DNA from: Vibrio barjaei
GTDB taxonomy: Bacteria > Pseudomonadota > Gammaproteobacteria > Enterobacterales > Vibrionaceae
Direction: 5' to 3'
NCBI RefSeq assembly: GCF_001639065.2
Contig: NZ_LQXO02000012.1
Span: 248,001 to 312,000, forward strand
Length of the DNA stretch: 64,000 nt
Of the stretch, positions 8,639 to 16,794 are shown piece by piece. The notes beneath the pieces are model-generated. The model saw nothing but the letters and a program-made list of their open reading frames with translations. It was not told the origin of the DNA and made no database searches. Position 1 is the first letter of the stretch, and each line of letters begins with the position of its first letter. The position numbers and the translations under genes were made by a program.

Positions 8639-9091
8639 ATGAATAAATTTCAGTTTCCAATTAGTCTCAAGAAGATCAATTTCATCTTTGCTGCATTAAT
8701 GTTCTCTTTTCTAGCTGGTTGCTCTTCAACCACTTCAATTGATAGTTCCAAAACTCGAAGTTATGCCAAATCCCATGAACTCGTAGGTCAAGCGTCTTGG
8801 TATGGGAATAAATACCACGGACGACGCACTGCGAGTGGTGAGCGCTATAACATGAGGGCTTATACCGCGGCTCATAAAACGTTACCGTTTGGAACGATCG
8901 TGAGAGTGACAAATACCGCTAATGGTAAAACAGTGGACGTCAAAATCAACGATAGAGGCCCGTTTGTAAAAGGTCGAATTATTGACTTATCTCGCAAGTC
9001 ATTTGAACAAATTGGCGAAATCAGTAAAGGGATAGCACCGGTAAAAATTGAGATTATCGATGATAGTAATACTTTTAGGTATAAGCACTAA
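8639..9091 (+). CDS. rlpA: RlpA-like septal-ring lipoprotein
   Basis: Single RlpA double-psi beta-barrel lipoprotein of about 150 residues. I place the start at the ATG at 8639 because it gives a normal lipoprotein signal with lipobox LAGC (residues ~26-29); the frame extends to 8558 without sense as a signal. The RlpA core is clear: GQASWYGNKYHGRRTASGERYN, then LPFGTIVRVTN and VKINDRGPFVKGRIIDLS. RlpA proteins bind or cleave naked glycan strands at the division septum. It lacks the C-terminal SPOR domain found in full-length enterobacterial RlpA, so it may be a second, shorter member. No strong SD is seen. Confidence 0.85.
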   Translation: MNKFQFPISLKKINFIFAALMFSFLAGCSSTTSIDSSKTRSYAKSHELVGQASWYGNKYHGRRTASGERYNMRAYTAAHKTLPFGTIVRVTNTANGKTVDVKINDRGPFVKGRIIDLSRKSFEQIGEISKGIAPVKIEIIDDSNTFRYKH

Positions 9092-9160
9092 TCCACTGCT
9101 CGAATGACGCGTTGGTGATACAATTCAGCAGTAAAAAAAAGACCCGAGTTGAGAGACAAT

Positions 9161-9736
9161 ATGACTGAGTTCGAGAAAATGCTTGCTGGCGAAGAGTTCG
9201 ATGGCGGCGCCGAAAGCATTAACCAAATCCGCGAAAATGCCTCCCTTCTATTGCAGGCGATAAATAAAAATACTGATGACACTCTACGTGGTGAGCTGTT
9301 TCAACAGTTAATGGGGAATATTGCAGATTCCAGTATTGTACGTTCTCCATTCTATTGTGAGTTTGGTAAGACGATTTCGATTGGCGAAAAGACCTTTATT
9401 AATATGAATGTCACTATGCTAGATGGTGCCAAAATCATGATTGGTAACAACGTGTTGATAGGGCCCAATACGCAGTTCTACTGCGCTAGCCACGACTTAA
9501 ACTATCTCAAGCGTCGCAACTGGGAAACGATCTGTGGACCGATTACGGTGGAAGACGACGTATGGATTGGAGGTAATGTGGTGATCAATCAAGGTGTCAC
9601 TATTGGAGCGCGTTCTGTGATTGCCGCTAATTCCGTTGTGAATAGTGACGTGCCGCCCGACTCGTTATATGGTGGAACACCCGCTAGGTTGATTAAGAAT
9701 CTCAATGAGAGTGATAACACTCACAAAGCCCAATAG
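9161..9736 (+). CDS. maa: Sugar O-acetyltransferase (maltose/galactoside type)
   Basis: Left-handed beta-helix acetyltransferase, 191 residues from the ATG at 9161 (MTEFEKMLAGEEF, the family's usual N-terminus; the upstream TTG at 9149 is less likely). It has the N-terminal maltose acetyltransferase (Mac) domain, followed by hexapeptide repeats including INMNVTMLDGAKIMIGNNV and the catalytic His in YCASHDLN (about residue 110), with VEDDVWIGGNVVINQGVTIG later. It would transfer acetyl from acetyl-CoA to a sugar hydroxyl. Single gene; the physiological acceptor is uncertain. Confidence 0.88.
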   Translation: MTEFEKMLAGEEFDGGAESINQIRENASLLLQAINKNTDDTLRGELFQQLMGNIADSSIVRSPFYCEFGKTISIGEKTFINMNVTMLDGAKIMIGNNVLIGPNTQFYCASHDLNYLKRRNWETICGPITVEDDVWIGGNVVINQGVTIGARSVIAANSVVNSDVPPDSLYGGTPARLIKNLNESDNTHKAQ

Positions 9737-10092
9737 CCACACAACTCAGTAAATTCTTCCGAAAGGATGGCGATAAGCATTTTTTAGTATGAGAAAAGAG
9801 CAAGAGTATCTAATCTCTTTCTCTGCATTTCAGCTTAATAATCGTGATCCTTTCGGCGAACACTCATATTTCCCCCTTGTTTCTGTGACATTAATCGTTA
9901 TTTCACATTACTCTGCAATTTAATTAGCTTCCGTTAAATTCAATGAAACGAAAGTGTTTCATGAATTATTTTGTCGACAAATGTCGCAAACGTGCGCCCA
10001 TATGTCGGCTAAATTAACGCTTCTTCATTTTATTCTTAATAAAACTGTAATGTGTCCTCTTTAATCTTGCGTTCAACAACGGAGGAGAGGCG
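9737..10092. promoter_or_regulatory. Regulatory gap before the LacI gene: spaced inverted repeats and operator
   Basis: This 356-bp gap holds several dyads. CCGAAAGGAT (9759-9768) is repeated inverted as ATCCTTTCGG (9847-9856). Between them GAGAAAAGAG and CTCTTTCTC can pair. The clearest site is at 9937-9967: AATTCAATGAAAC and GTTTCATGAATT flank six bases, a long operator-like palindrome about 125 bp before the LacI-type gene. A LacI-family repressor commonly binds such dyads next to its own gene, so it is the natural candidate ligand. Confidence 0.5.
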
Positions 10093-11106
10093 ATGAATAT
10101 CAAAGATGTAGCAGAACTTGCAGGTGTGTCACCTGCAACTATCTCTCGTTATCTAAATCAGCCTCAATCTGTAGCGCATGCTACGAGCAAGAGAATTGAG
10201 AAGGTCATTACTCTCACTGGATACAGTGTTGAGCGACGACATGACCAAATTGAATTCAATAAAAATCCAACTCTCGGAGTGGTGATTCCAAGTTTAATTA
10301 ACCCTGTGTTTTCAGAGGTAGTTACCGGCATCCAACAAAGAGCGAGGCACTTTGGGTATTCGGTTGTGGTTGTTGACACTCAATATGACAGTGGCCAAGA
10401 GCAGCAAGCGGTTATCGACCTTATAAGGCAGCGTGTCGAAGGTGTCATTTTGACGATTGCAGACACCTCTGAAAATGAAGCATTAAAGCTTCTTAGAGAC
10501 TTTAAGTTTCCTTACTGCCTATTACACAACCGTTCAGATGAGCAAGAACCTTGCGTTTTTGTTGATAACTATCAAGCCGGTATTGATGTGGCGCAGCGAG
10601 TCGTGGAATTAGGACACCGAAGAGTAGGCATGTTAACGGGGCGATTTGTCTCATCTGATCGTGCTGAGCAGCGCTATAAAGGGTTTAAAAAAGGTCTTAA
10701 TGACAATGGATTGGAATTAACTGAGCTATTAGAAGTAGACCAAAACAAGCTTGATCCATTTGGTGACCAAGAGATGAGTGTTATCCAGAGAGAACAAGCG
10801 CCCACCGTGTGGTTTTGTAGCAATGATTTGCTGGCATTGAAGGCGATAAATGCCGTGAAAGCCAACGGTCTACATGTACCTTCGGACATCTCAATTATCG
10901 GTTTTGACGGCATGAGTTTAGCTCAGCTTATCACCCCAACTCTCGCAACGGTTGCGGTACCACATCTAACAATGGGGCAAGTCGCTGTAGATATTTTATT
11001 TAACGCCAAAGCAGGGGCGAGCGTCTCGACTCAACTTGCTCTGGATTATCAATTGCAAATGAATGGCTCACTTGACGTGGTGCCGCACTTACAAAACAAC
11101 GAATAG
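10093..11106 (+). CDS. LacI-family transcriptional regulator
   Basis: A 337-residue LacI/GalR-type repressor. The N-terminal helix-turn-helix and hinge are typical (MNIKDVAELAGVSPATISRYLNQP, residues 1-24), followed by a periplasmic-binding-protein-like effector domain starting at LGVVIPSLINPVFSEV (about residue 59) and including the family element GHRRVGMLTG and IIGFDGMSLAQLITPTLATV. The ATG follows GGAGGAGAGG. It is the first gene of the cluster with an ABC importer and phosphodiesterase, transcribed in the same direction with only ~20 bp to the binding-protein gene, so it probably controls that operon. The effector is unknown. Confidence 0.92.
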   Translation: MNIKDVAELAGVSPATISRYLNQPQSVAHATSKRIEKVITLTGYSVERRHDQIEFNKNPTLGVVIPSLINPVFSEVVTGIQQRARHFGYSVVVVDTQYDSGQEQQAVIDLIRQRVEGVILTIADTSENEALKLLRDFKFPYCLLHNRSDEQEPCVFVDNYQAGIDVAQRVVELGHRRVGMLTGRFVSSDRAEQRYKGFKKGLNDNGLELTELLEVDQNKLDPFGDQEMSVIQREQAPTVWFCSNDLLALKAINAVKANGLHVPSDISIIGFDGMSLAQLITPTLATVAVPHLTMGQVAVDILFNAKAGASVSTQLALDYQLQMNGSLDVVPHLQNNE

Positions 11107-11125
11107 TCACATATTGGAGAATATA

Positions 11126-12145
11126 ATGACTTTTACACTAGGCTCTAAAACAAAAAAACTAGCGGGAATGCTATTTGGTTTGGCTTGCGCTTCATTTCAA
11201 GCGCAGGCATCTAGCGCAATTTGCTACAACTGCCCTCCAGAGTGGGCGAACTGGGGAGGGCAATTACAGCTCATAAATAAAGAACTTGGAATTCGAGTTC
11301 CAATGGACAACAAAAATTCCGGTCAGTCTCTGTCTCAGTTAGTTGCGGAGAAAAACAATCCAGTAGCAGACGTTGTTTATTATGGTGTGTCATTTGGCAT
11401 CAACGCGACTAACCAAGGGGTAGTAGAACCATACAAACCGAAGAATTGGGACCAAATTCCAGAGGGAATGAAAGATCCAAACGGTAATTGGTTCGCAATT
11501 CATTCGGGAACCATTGGCTTCTTCGTTAACGTTGATGCTTTAGATGGAGCGCCGGTCCCACAGAGTTGGGAAGATCTTCTTAAGCCAGAATATCGTGGCA
11601 TGGTCGGTTATCTTGACCCAACCAGTGCGTTTGTGGGCTACGCAAGTGCGGTAGCGGTAAATGAGGCAATGGGTGGCGATATCAATGACTTCACGCCTGC
11701 TATTGAGTACTTCCGCAAACTTGCGAAAAATCGCCCGATTGTCCCAAAACAAACCTCGTATGCACGTGTGATTTCGGGTGAGATTCCAATCTTATTGGAT
11801 TATGACTTTAATGCGTATCGCGCCAAATATAACGACTTCTCTAATGTAGAATTTGTCATTCCGAAGGAAGGGTCTATTGCTGTTCCTTATGTAATGAGCA
11901 TGGTGAAGGACTCGCCACACCCTGACAACGCGAAAAAAATCTTGGATTTTGTGTTATCCGAAAAAGGCCAACAAGTTTGGGCAAAGGCATATCTACGACC
12001 AGTTATTGATGGGGTGATGGATGAGGATGCGAAGAGTAAGTTCCTACCTGACTCTGAATATCAGCGCGTTGGTTCTGTTAACTTTGCAAAGATGTCTGAA
12101 AACCAAGCCGCATTCGCTGATCTGTATCTAAGAGAAGTCAACTAA
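11126..12145 (+). CDS. ABC transporter periplasmic binding protein (FbpA-like)
   Basis: Extracellular solute-binding protein of about 339 residues, family 1/6 (iron, phosphonate, polyamine-like). I choose the ATG at 11126, preceded by TTGGAGAAT, because it gives a proper signal peptide (LGSKTKKLAGMLFGLACASFQAQA). The mature part shows VADVVYYGVSFGIN, the hinge-region FVNVDALDGAPVPQSWEDLLKPEYRGMVGYLDP, and LLDYDFNAYRAKY. Mature protein has two early Cys residues (ICYNC). Next to permeases, an ATPase and a GpdQ-like phosphodiesterase, it likely delivers an organophosphate, but the ligand cannot be read from sequence. Confidence 0.88.
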   Translation: MTFTLGSKTKKLAGMLFGLACASFQAQASSAICYNCPPEWANWGGQLQLINKELGIRVPMDNKNSGQSLSQLVAEKNNPVADVVYYGVSFGINATNQGVVEPYKPKNWDQIPEGMKDPNGNWFAIHSGTIGFFVNVDALDGAPVPQSWEDLLKPEYRGMVGYLDPTSAFVGYASAVAVNEAMGGDINDFTPAIEYFRKLAKNRPIVPKQTSYARVISGEIPILLDYDFNAYRAKYNDFSNVEFVIPKEGSIAVPYVMSMVKDSPHPDNAKKILDFVLSEKGQQVWAKAYLRPVIDGVMDEDAKSKFLPDSEYQRVGSVNFAKMSENQAAFADLYLREVN

Positions 12146-12163
12146 ACCTCACCGGACCATGGT

Positions 12164-12192
12164 TGGCGGACAAGATTTCCGCCATTGTTTTT
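12164..12192 (+). terminator. Intra-operon hairpin after the binding-protein gene
   Basis: Stem TGGCGGA / TCCGCCA with a 7-base loop, then TTGTTTTT. It is placed between the binding-protein gene and the first permease gene. Such partial terminators or 3' stabilising hairpins commonly let the binding protein be made in excess of the membrane subunits. It also overlaps the upstream in-frame TTG of the permease frame, favouring the later ATG. Confidence 0.65.
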
Positions 12193-13005
12193 ATGAAAAA
12201 GAATCATCTATCTATTTTGCTTATTCTGCCTGCTGTAATAGTAAGCTGCGCATTTTTCTTGTTACCAGTGGTGCAACTGTTGCAGGTCTCGTTAGTTGAT
12301 GGCGGTGCTCAGAGCTACATACAAATTCTAACCCGACCTTTGTACTTGAAGAGTCTTTTTTCAACCGTAACGCTTTCTGTCCTAGTCACAGTTGTGAGTT
12401 TAGCGGTGGCTACGATCAGTGGGCTGTTTTTGACGCGTTATGAGTTTAAGGGGAAGCAGCTGTTGGTTGCTATGTTGAGCTTTCCGCTTGCATTTCCCGG
12501 GGTGGTGATTGGTTTCTTCGTCATTATGCTTGCAGGACGTCAAGGTTTGTTTGCCCAAGCAGGGCTATTGCTTACTGGGGAACGCTGGATGTTTGCTTAC
12601 TCAATCGCGGGATTGTTTTTGGGTTACTTATACTTCTCAATACCTCGAGTGGTACTCACGGTTATGGGTGCCGCAGAAAAACTCGATCAAAACCTACTTG
12701 AAGCAGGGCGTTCATTAGGCGCAAATCGTTGGCAAATTTTCAAAGATGTAACGCTACCTGCGTTAAAGCCAGGATTGATTTCTTCGGGTTCTATCTGTTT
12801 CGCAACCTCAATGGGTGCGTTTGGCACGGCGTTTACTCTGGCAACCAACATTAACGTGTTACCGATGACGATTTACACGGAATTTACGCTCAATGCTAAC
12901 TTCGCTATGGCGGCTGCTTTGAGCTTAATCCTTGGTCTAGTGACTTGGTTGTGTTTGATGTTGGCGAAGCGCCAGGGTAACTCTTCTATGGCTATGGGAG
13001 GCTAA
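12193..13005 (+). CDS. ABC transporter permease 1
   Basis: Binding-protein-dependent transport permease, about 270 residues from the ATG at 12193. It has roughly six helices and the EAA loop GAAEKLDQNLLEAGRSLGANRWQIFKDVTLPALKPGL (about residues 157-192) that contacts the ATPase. The upstream TTG at 12163 is an alternative start but lies in a hairpin. No strong SD precedes 12193, consistent with lower expression than the binding protein. It pairs with the next gene to form the membrane channel. Confidence 0.88.
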   Translation: MKKNHLSILLILPAVIVSCAFFLLPVVQLLQVSLVDGGAQSYIQILTRPLYLKSLFSTVTLSVLVTVVSLAVATISGLFLTRYEFKGKQLLVAMLSFPLAFPGVVIGFFVIMLAGRQGLFAQAGLLLTGERWMFAYSIAGLFLGYLYFSIPRVVLTVMGAAEKLDQNLLEAGRSLGANRWQIFKDVTLPALKPGLISSGSICFATSMGAFGTAFTLATNINVLPMTIYTEFTLNANFAMAAALSLILGLVTWLCLMLAKRQGNSSMAMGG

Positions 13006-13008
13006 TCA

Positions 13009-13797
13009 ATGAAGAAAGATAAGTACTTTTATATCCAGCTTGGGTTCACTTTATTGGTCTGTGCGTTTCTGATTGTTCCTGTTTTTATGTCGATTGTTGC
13101 GGGACTAACGAACAACTATTTTGTTGGTGTGAAAAGTGGATTGACCCTTCGTTGGGTTGAGCAGGTATGGTCACTCTATTCAGATACGATTTGGCTAACA
13201 CTACAAATCGCCATCGCGACCACCATTATTAATGTGCTGGTGGGCGTACCTTGTGCTTATGTGCTGGCGAAAAGCAAAAGCCGTTGGGCATCGTTGTTTG
13301 ATGAGATCTTAACCTTGCCGATTGCCATTCCTGGTATGGCAATTTCGCTTGGTTTAATACTCGCTTACGGTGACTTTAGTGATTTCCGTTCTAACTGGAC
13401 GTTTATCTTAGTGGGTCACGTTATCTTCACTTTACCGTTTATGGTTAAGTCAGTGTTGGCGGTACTGCAAAGTATTAATTTCAATGTGTTGGAAGAGGGC
13501 GCGGCGAGCTTGGGAGCAAGCTTTTGGCAGCGTTTCTTTGATGTCATTGTCCCTAACTGCAAGGCAGGTATTGTCGCTGGTATGTTGATGACCCTCACTC
13601 TCTCTATTGGCGAGTTTAACCTAACTTGGATGCTTCACACGCCATTAACCAAAACCTTGCCTGTTGGTTTGGCTGACTCGTACGCCTCCATGCGTTTAGA
13701 GATTAGCTCTGCTTATACCTTAATTTTCCTTTGTCTCATTTTACCGTTGCTGGTTCTGGCTCAGATGCTGAACAGAAAACCGGTTACAAGCAATTAA
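13009..13797 (+). CDS. ABC transporter permease 2
   Basis: Second inner-membrane permease, 262 residues, about six helices. The EAA loop is NVLEEGAASLGASFWQRFFDVIVPNCKAGI (about residues 160-190). It starts three bases after the first permease gene ends, with SD-like GGGAGGC before ATG. Its C-terminus overlaps the frame of the ATPase gene region but the likely ATPase start lies after its stop. Confidence 0.9.
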   Translation: MKKDKYFYIQLGFTLLVCAFLIVPVFMSIVAGLTNNYFVGVKSGLTLRWVEQVWSLYSDTIWLTLQIAIATTIINVLVGVPCAYVLAKSKSRWASLFDEILTLPIAIPGMAISLGLILAYGDFSDFRSNWTFILVGHVIFTLPFMVKSVLAVLQSINFNVLEEGAASLGASFWQRFFDVIVPNCKAGIVAGMLMTLTLSIGEFNLTWMLHTPLTKTLPVGLADSYASMRLEISSAYTLIFLCLILPLLVLAQMLNRKPVTSN

Positions 13798-13808
13798 GAT
13801 TGAACTCA

Positions 13809-14897
13809 ATGTTAGAACAAACAATGACTGGCGTAGAAATCACGCTGAAAGATATTACTAAGACTTTCCCAGATGGAACCTTGGCACTAAAACCGACTGA
13901 CTTAAAAATAGAAGCGGGAGAGATTTTAGTATTACTGGGGCCTTCTGGTTGTGGGAAAACGACAACCTTGCGTCTTATCGCTGGATTGGAGTTTGCTGAT
14001 GAAAATGGTGGACAAATAACTTTTGGTGATCAAGAGGTTACCTCGCTCCCTATTGAGCAAAGAAAAGTCGGGATGGTGTTCCAATCATATGCGCTGTTTC
14101 CCAATATGAACGTTAGCGAAAATATCACTTATGGCCTGAAAGTTCGTGGTGTGGATCCTTCGGTACGAGCTCAAAAGCTTAAGCAGATGCTGACTATGTT
14201 CGACCTAGAAAAGTATGCCAAAAGAGGCGTCCATCAATTATCTGGTGGCCAACGTCAACGTGTGGCGTTAGCTCGCGCCATCATCACCGAACCAGATGTA
14301 TTACTGCTTGATGAGCCGCTTTCAGCTTTGGATGCGTTGCTAAAACAACGTTTGAGAAGTGACATTCGCTCGTTGTTAAAAGAGTTAGGCATCACTGCAG
14401 TATATGTGACTCATGACCAAGAAGAAGCTATGGCGATGGGCGACAGAATTGCCGTTCTCGACCATGGCGAAATTGCCCAGATTGGTTCAGCAAAGGATAT
14501 CTATCTGCAGCCAAGTAACAGCTTTGTCGCCGACTTTATAGGGCAAATGAATCGATTTGAAGGAACGGTAGAAGCAGGGAAGTTGCTGTTAGACACCGGT
14601 AAGTACCTTAAACTACCAGAGCATATAGACACGACTATAGCCGCTAAAAATGACCCATTGAGCGTCATGCTAAGACCAGAAGATATTACCTTGAAGGACA
14701 TCAGCGATGATTGTGATGCCTTAACTGGTGTTGTAGTGAGTACGGTATTTTTAGGGGACAGAACCCGTGTCACTTTGTCCGGAGTGCAAAAGCAGTCACA
14801 ACTCATGGTCGACTGTTTTGAGCGCACTGAATATCAAGCAGGCCAAGTGGTGACCGTGTCCTTTGAACCTAGTCGTTTAATTCCTTTGAAGAAGTAA
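13809..14897 (+). CDS. ABC transporter ATP-binding protein
   Basis: ATPase subunit of about 362 residues. Walker A GPSGCGKTT, Q-loop FQSYALFPNM, signature LSGGQRQRVALARA, Walker B VLLLDEPLSALD and switch His in VTHDQEEAMAMGDR are all present; a TOBE-type C-terminal domain follows (VMLRPEDITL). The frame is open from 13731, but the ATG at 13809 (or 13824) falls after the permease stop and is the likely start. It belongs to the FbpC/PotA/UgpC-like group that energises uptake of iron, polyamines, phosphonates or glycerophosphate. Confidence 0.92.
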   Translation: MLEQTMTGVEITLKDITKTFPDGTLALKPTDLKIEAGEILVLLGPSGCGKTTTLRLIAGLEFADENGGQITFGDQEVTSLPIEQRKVGMVFQSYALFPNMNVSENITYGLKVRGVDPSVRAQKLKQMLTMFDLEKYAKRGVHQLSGGQRQRVALARAIITEPDVLLLDEPLSALDALLKQRLRSDIRSLLKELGITAVYVTHDQEEAMAMGDRIAVLDHGEIAQIGSAKDIYLQPSNSFVADFIGQMNRFEGTVEAGKLLLDTGKYLKLPEHIDTTIAAKNDPLSVMLRPEDITLKDISDDCDALTGVVVSTVFLGDRTRVTLSGVQKQSQLMVDCFERTEYQAGQVVTVSFEPSRLIPLKK

Positions 14898-14901
14898 AGT
14901 T

Positions 14902-15717
14902 ATGTTAATTGCTCAACTTACCGATTTGCATATCAAACAAGGTGGCAAGCAAGCGTATCGCAAGGTAGATACGTTGCGATGCTTACAAAATGCCGTGCAA
15001 CATATTAACCACCTTAACCCCAGACCAGATTATGTCGTTATTACCGGTGATCTTGGTGACTTTGGCACAGAGCAAGAATACCAAGTCATTAGGCAAGAAC
15101 TAAAAAAACTGCAAATACCACTTCGGGTCGTTCCGGGTAACCACGATCATCGTGATAATTTGCGAGTAGGACTGCAACAGTTAGTCGATTTCGACCACTC
15201 TGAGTTTTGCAACTTTGTTGTTGAACAGGGTGAACAAGTTTTGTTGGGTTTAGACTCGTCTGTCATTGGTAAATCTTATGGCTTTTTATCTTCACAGACA
15301 CTTGAGTGGTTGCAAAGTCAGCTAGCCCGTTTATCCAATAAGTCTGTGCTTATTTTTCTGCATCATCCGCCAATGCATGTGGGATTAGGGCATATGGATG
15401 TCCAAAACCTGACAAATGCAGACAGCTTGTATGAAGTGCTAAGTCAGTTTGATAACGTGTGTGGACTGTGCGCTGGCCACTTACACCGTCCTATCACCGC
15501 GACCTGGCGTTCAATTCCGGTTTGGGTGGGACCATCACACAGCCATTCGGTGACGCTTGACCTCGATCCTAACGCACCATCGTCTTTTTCATTAGAGCCA
15601 AGAGCCATTCAACTGCTCAGGTTTGAGAATGATTCGGTGGTTTCCCATATTAGCTACATTGAAGACAGTGATGGTCCCCATCCATTTTTCGATGAACAGG
15701 GTAAATTGATCGATTAG
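14902..15717 (+). CDS. GpdQ-like metallophosphodiesterase
   Basis: Calcineurin-like (class III) phosphodiesterase of 271 residues, similar in length and layout to the glycerophosphodiesterase GpdQ. The dinuclear metal-site motifs are visible: QLTDLHI (D-x-H, residues 5-11), VVITGDLGDFG (GD), VVPGNHDHRDN (GNHD), HHPPMHVG (H) and CAGHLHRP (GHxH). It starts five bases after the ATPase gene. No signal peptide, so it is cytoplasmic. Together with the importer it suggests uptake of an intact phosphodiester followed by hydrolysis to a monoester; CpdA-like cAMP phosphodiesterases are a related alternative. Confidence 0.85.
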   Translation: MLIAQLTDLHIKQGGKQAYRKVDTLRCLQNAVQHINHLNPRPDYVVITGDLGDFGTEQEYQVIRQELKKLQIPLRVVPGNHDHRDNLRVGLQQLVDFDHSEFCNFVVEQGEQVLLGLDSSVIGKSYGFLSSQTLEWLQSQLARLSNKSVLIFLHHPPMHVGLGHMDVQNLTNADSLYEVLSQFDNVCGLCAGHLHRPITATWRSIPVWVGPSHSHSVTLDLDPNAPSSFSLEPRAIQLLRFENDSVVSHISYIEDSDGPHPFFDEQGKLID

Positions 15718-15920
15718 CGATTGAGCCAACCCAGAAAGGGTCCATGCTAGGTATTGACCCTTATAAACTTGTTACGCGAGTATGTTGTGCTTTCTTAATT
15801 ACTCGTACTTTGACGCGTACGTTTCTTCGTATGTGTGCGAGTACAACTCTAATAGTTCAACAACTTTAGTGTCATTCAAGAGGGTTTATAGGCTGAGAGC
15901 TTCAGGGTAAAACTCAACCG
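15718..15920. other. Gap between convergent genes
   Basis: About 200 bp between the phosphodiesterase gene and the convergent amidotransferase gene. A weak pair AAGGGTC / GACCCTT (about 15735-15763) could be the operon's terminator but has no T-run. Nothing else was recognised. Confidence 0.3.
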
Positions 15921-16691
15921 TTACATATCGAGAGGTATTTGCGTCGTCGTTAGGCTCAATCCATGTATATGGGTAATCGTTTGTGGTTTAAGTAGTTTCC
16001 ACTCTTTGCTTTTTTCGAGAGGTTCGGACGCAACGCTGACGTTTTCTCCTTCTGCTTTAATAAAAACAGTCGGTGGCTCTTGGTCACTACTGTATCGTAC
16101 GACCCAAAACTGTTCGCCGTCGGAGAGGCAAATAGAGGCTTTAAATGGCAAGGCTACCTCTCTTTCTGATTTAGCGTTTTCGATATCTTTGATGGTTTCA
16201 ATAATGGCGTTGTTTACGTTGCTCGACAGGCCATTTTTCATCATCAATAAGAAGATAAGCTCGCTGTCGGTCGTTCCTTTTCGATAGTGATAAAGTGATT
16301 CAGGCAGCAGACGTTCTAGTTGGAAGCGCAGCTTTTCAAATTCGTCGATTTGTCCGTTATGCATGAACATCCAATTGTCGACTACGAAAGGATGGCAGTT
16401 AGAGCGTGATACGCTCGTTCCTGTTGAAGAGCGAACGTGTGCCATAAATCGATGGGAGCGAATGTGATGCGTCAGGGAACGAAGATTATCGTCACTCCAG
16501 GCAGGCATGACTTCGTGGAATTGACCGGGGATATCACGTTGGGTGTACCAACCTAACCCAAAACCATCAGCGTTTATTCGCGTGGCACCTTTTCTTGCTT
16601 CTAAACTCTGGTTAATCAGTGAGTGTTCAGGTACATAAATTAGTTCATCTAGATAAGTTGCGGTTCCCTGATAAGCTAGCCAACGACACAT
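15921..16691 (-). CDS. Class II glutamine amidotransferase (YafJ-like)
   Basis: A 256-residue stand-alone glutamine amidotransferase domain (GATase type 2/4). Cys2 follows the initiator Met (MCRWLAYQG) and becomes the N-terminal nucleophile; NADGFGLGWYT, HVRSSTGTSVSRSNCHPF and WMFMHNGQID are the substrate-binding motifs. It resembles YafJ and EgtC. No egtB/egtD neighbour is present, so an ergothioneine role is not supported. The true acceptor is unknown. Confidence 0.88.
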   Translation of the reverse strand: MCRWLAYQGTATYLDELIYVPEHSLINQSLEARKGATRINADGFGLGWYTQRDIPGQFHEVMPAWSDDNLRSLTHHIRSHRFMAHVRSSTGTSVSRSNCHPFVVDNWMFMHNGQIDEFEKLRFQLERLLPESLYHYRKGTTDSELIFLLMMKNGLSSNVNNAIIETIKDIENAKSEREVALPFKASICLSDGEQFWVVRYSSDQEPPTVFIKAEGENVSVASEPLEKSKEWKLLKPQTITHIHGLSLTTTQIPLDM

Positions 16692-16794
16692 TCATCGCTC
16701 CCTCTGTGTAGTGTTTGAAATGGGTACTGTTCCTAAATTAACCACTTTTGTGGCGTTCAACAAGCACCCATACCAACTGTTACAAAGGAGACGG

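Noticed and set aside
12163..12192. TTG start for permease 1 at 12163
   Set aside because: The bases fall in a GC-rich hairpin with a T-run, and the added residues (MADKISAIVF) look unlike a permease start; the ATG at 12193 is preferred.
15921..16691. Ergothioneine biosynthesis (EgtC)
   Set aside because: The amidotransferase resembles EgtC, but no egtB, egtD or egtA lies nearby, so only a YafJ-like call is supported.
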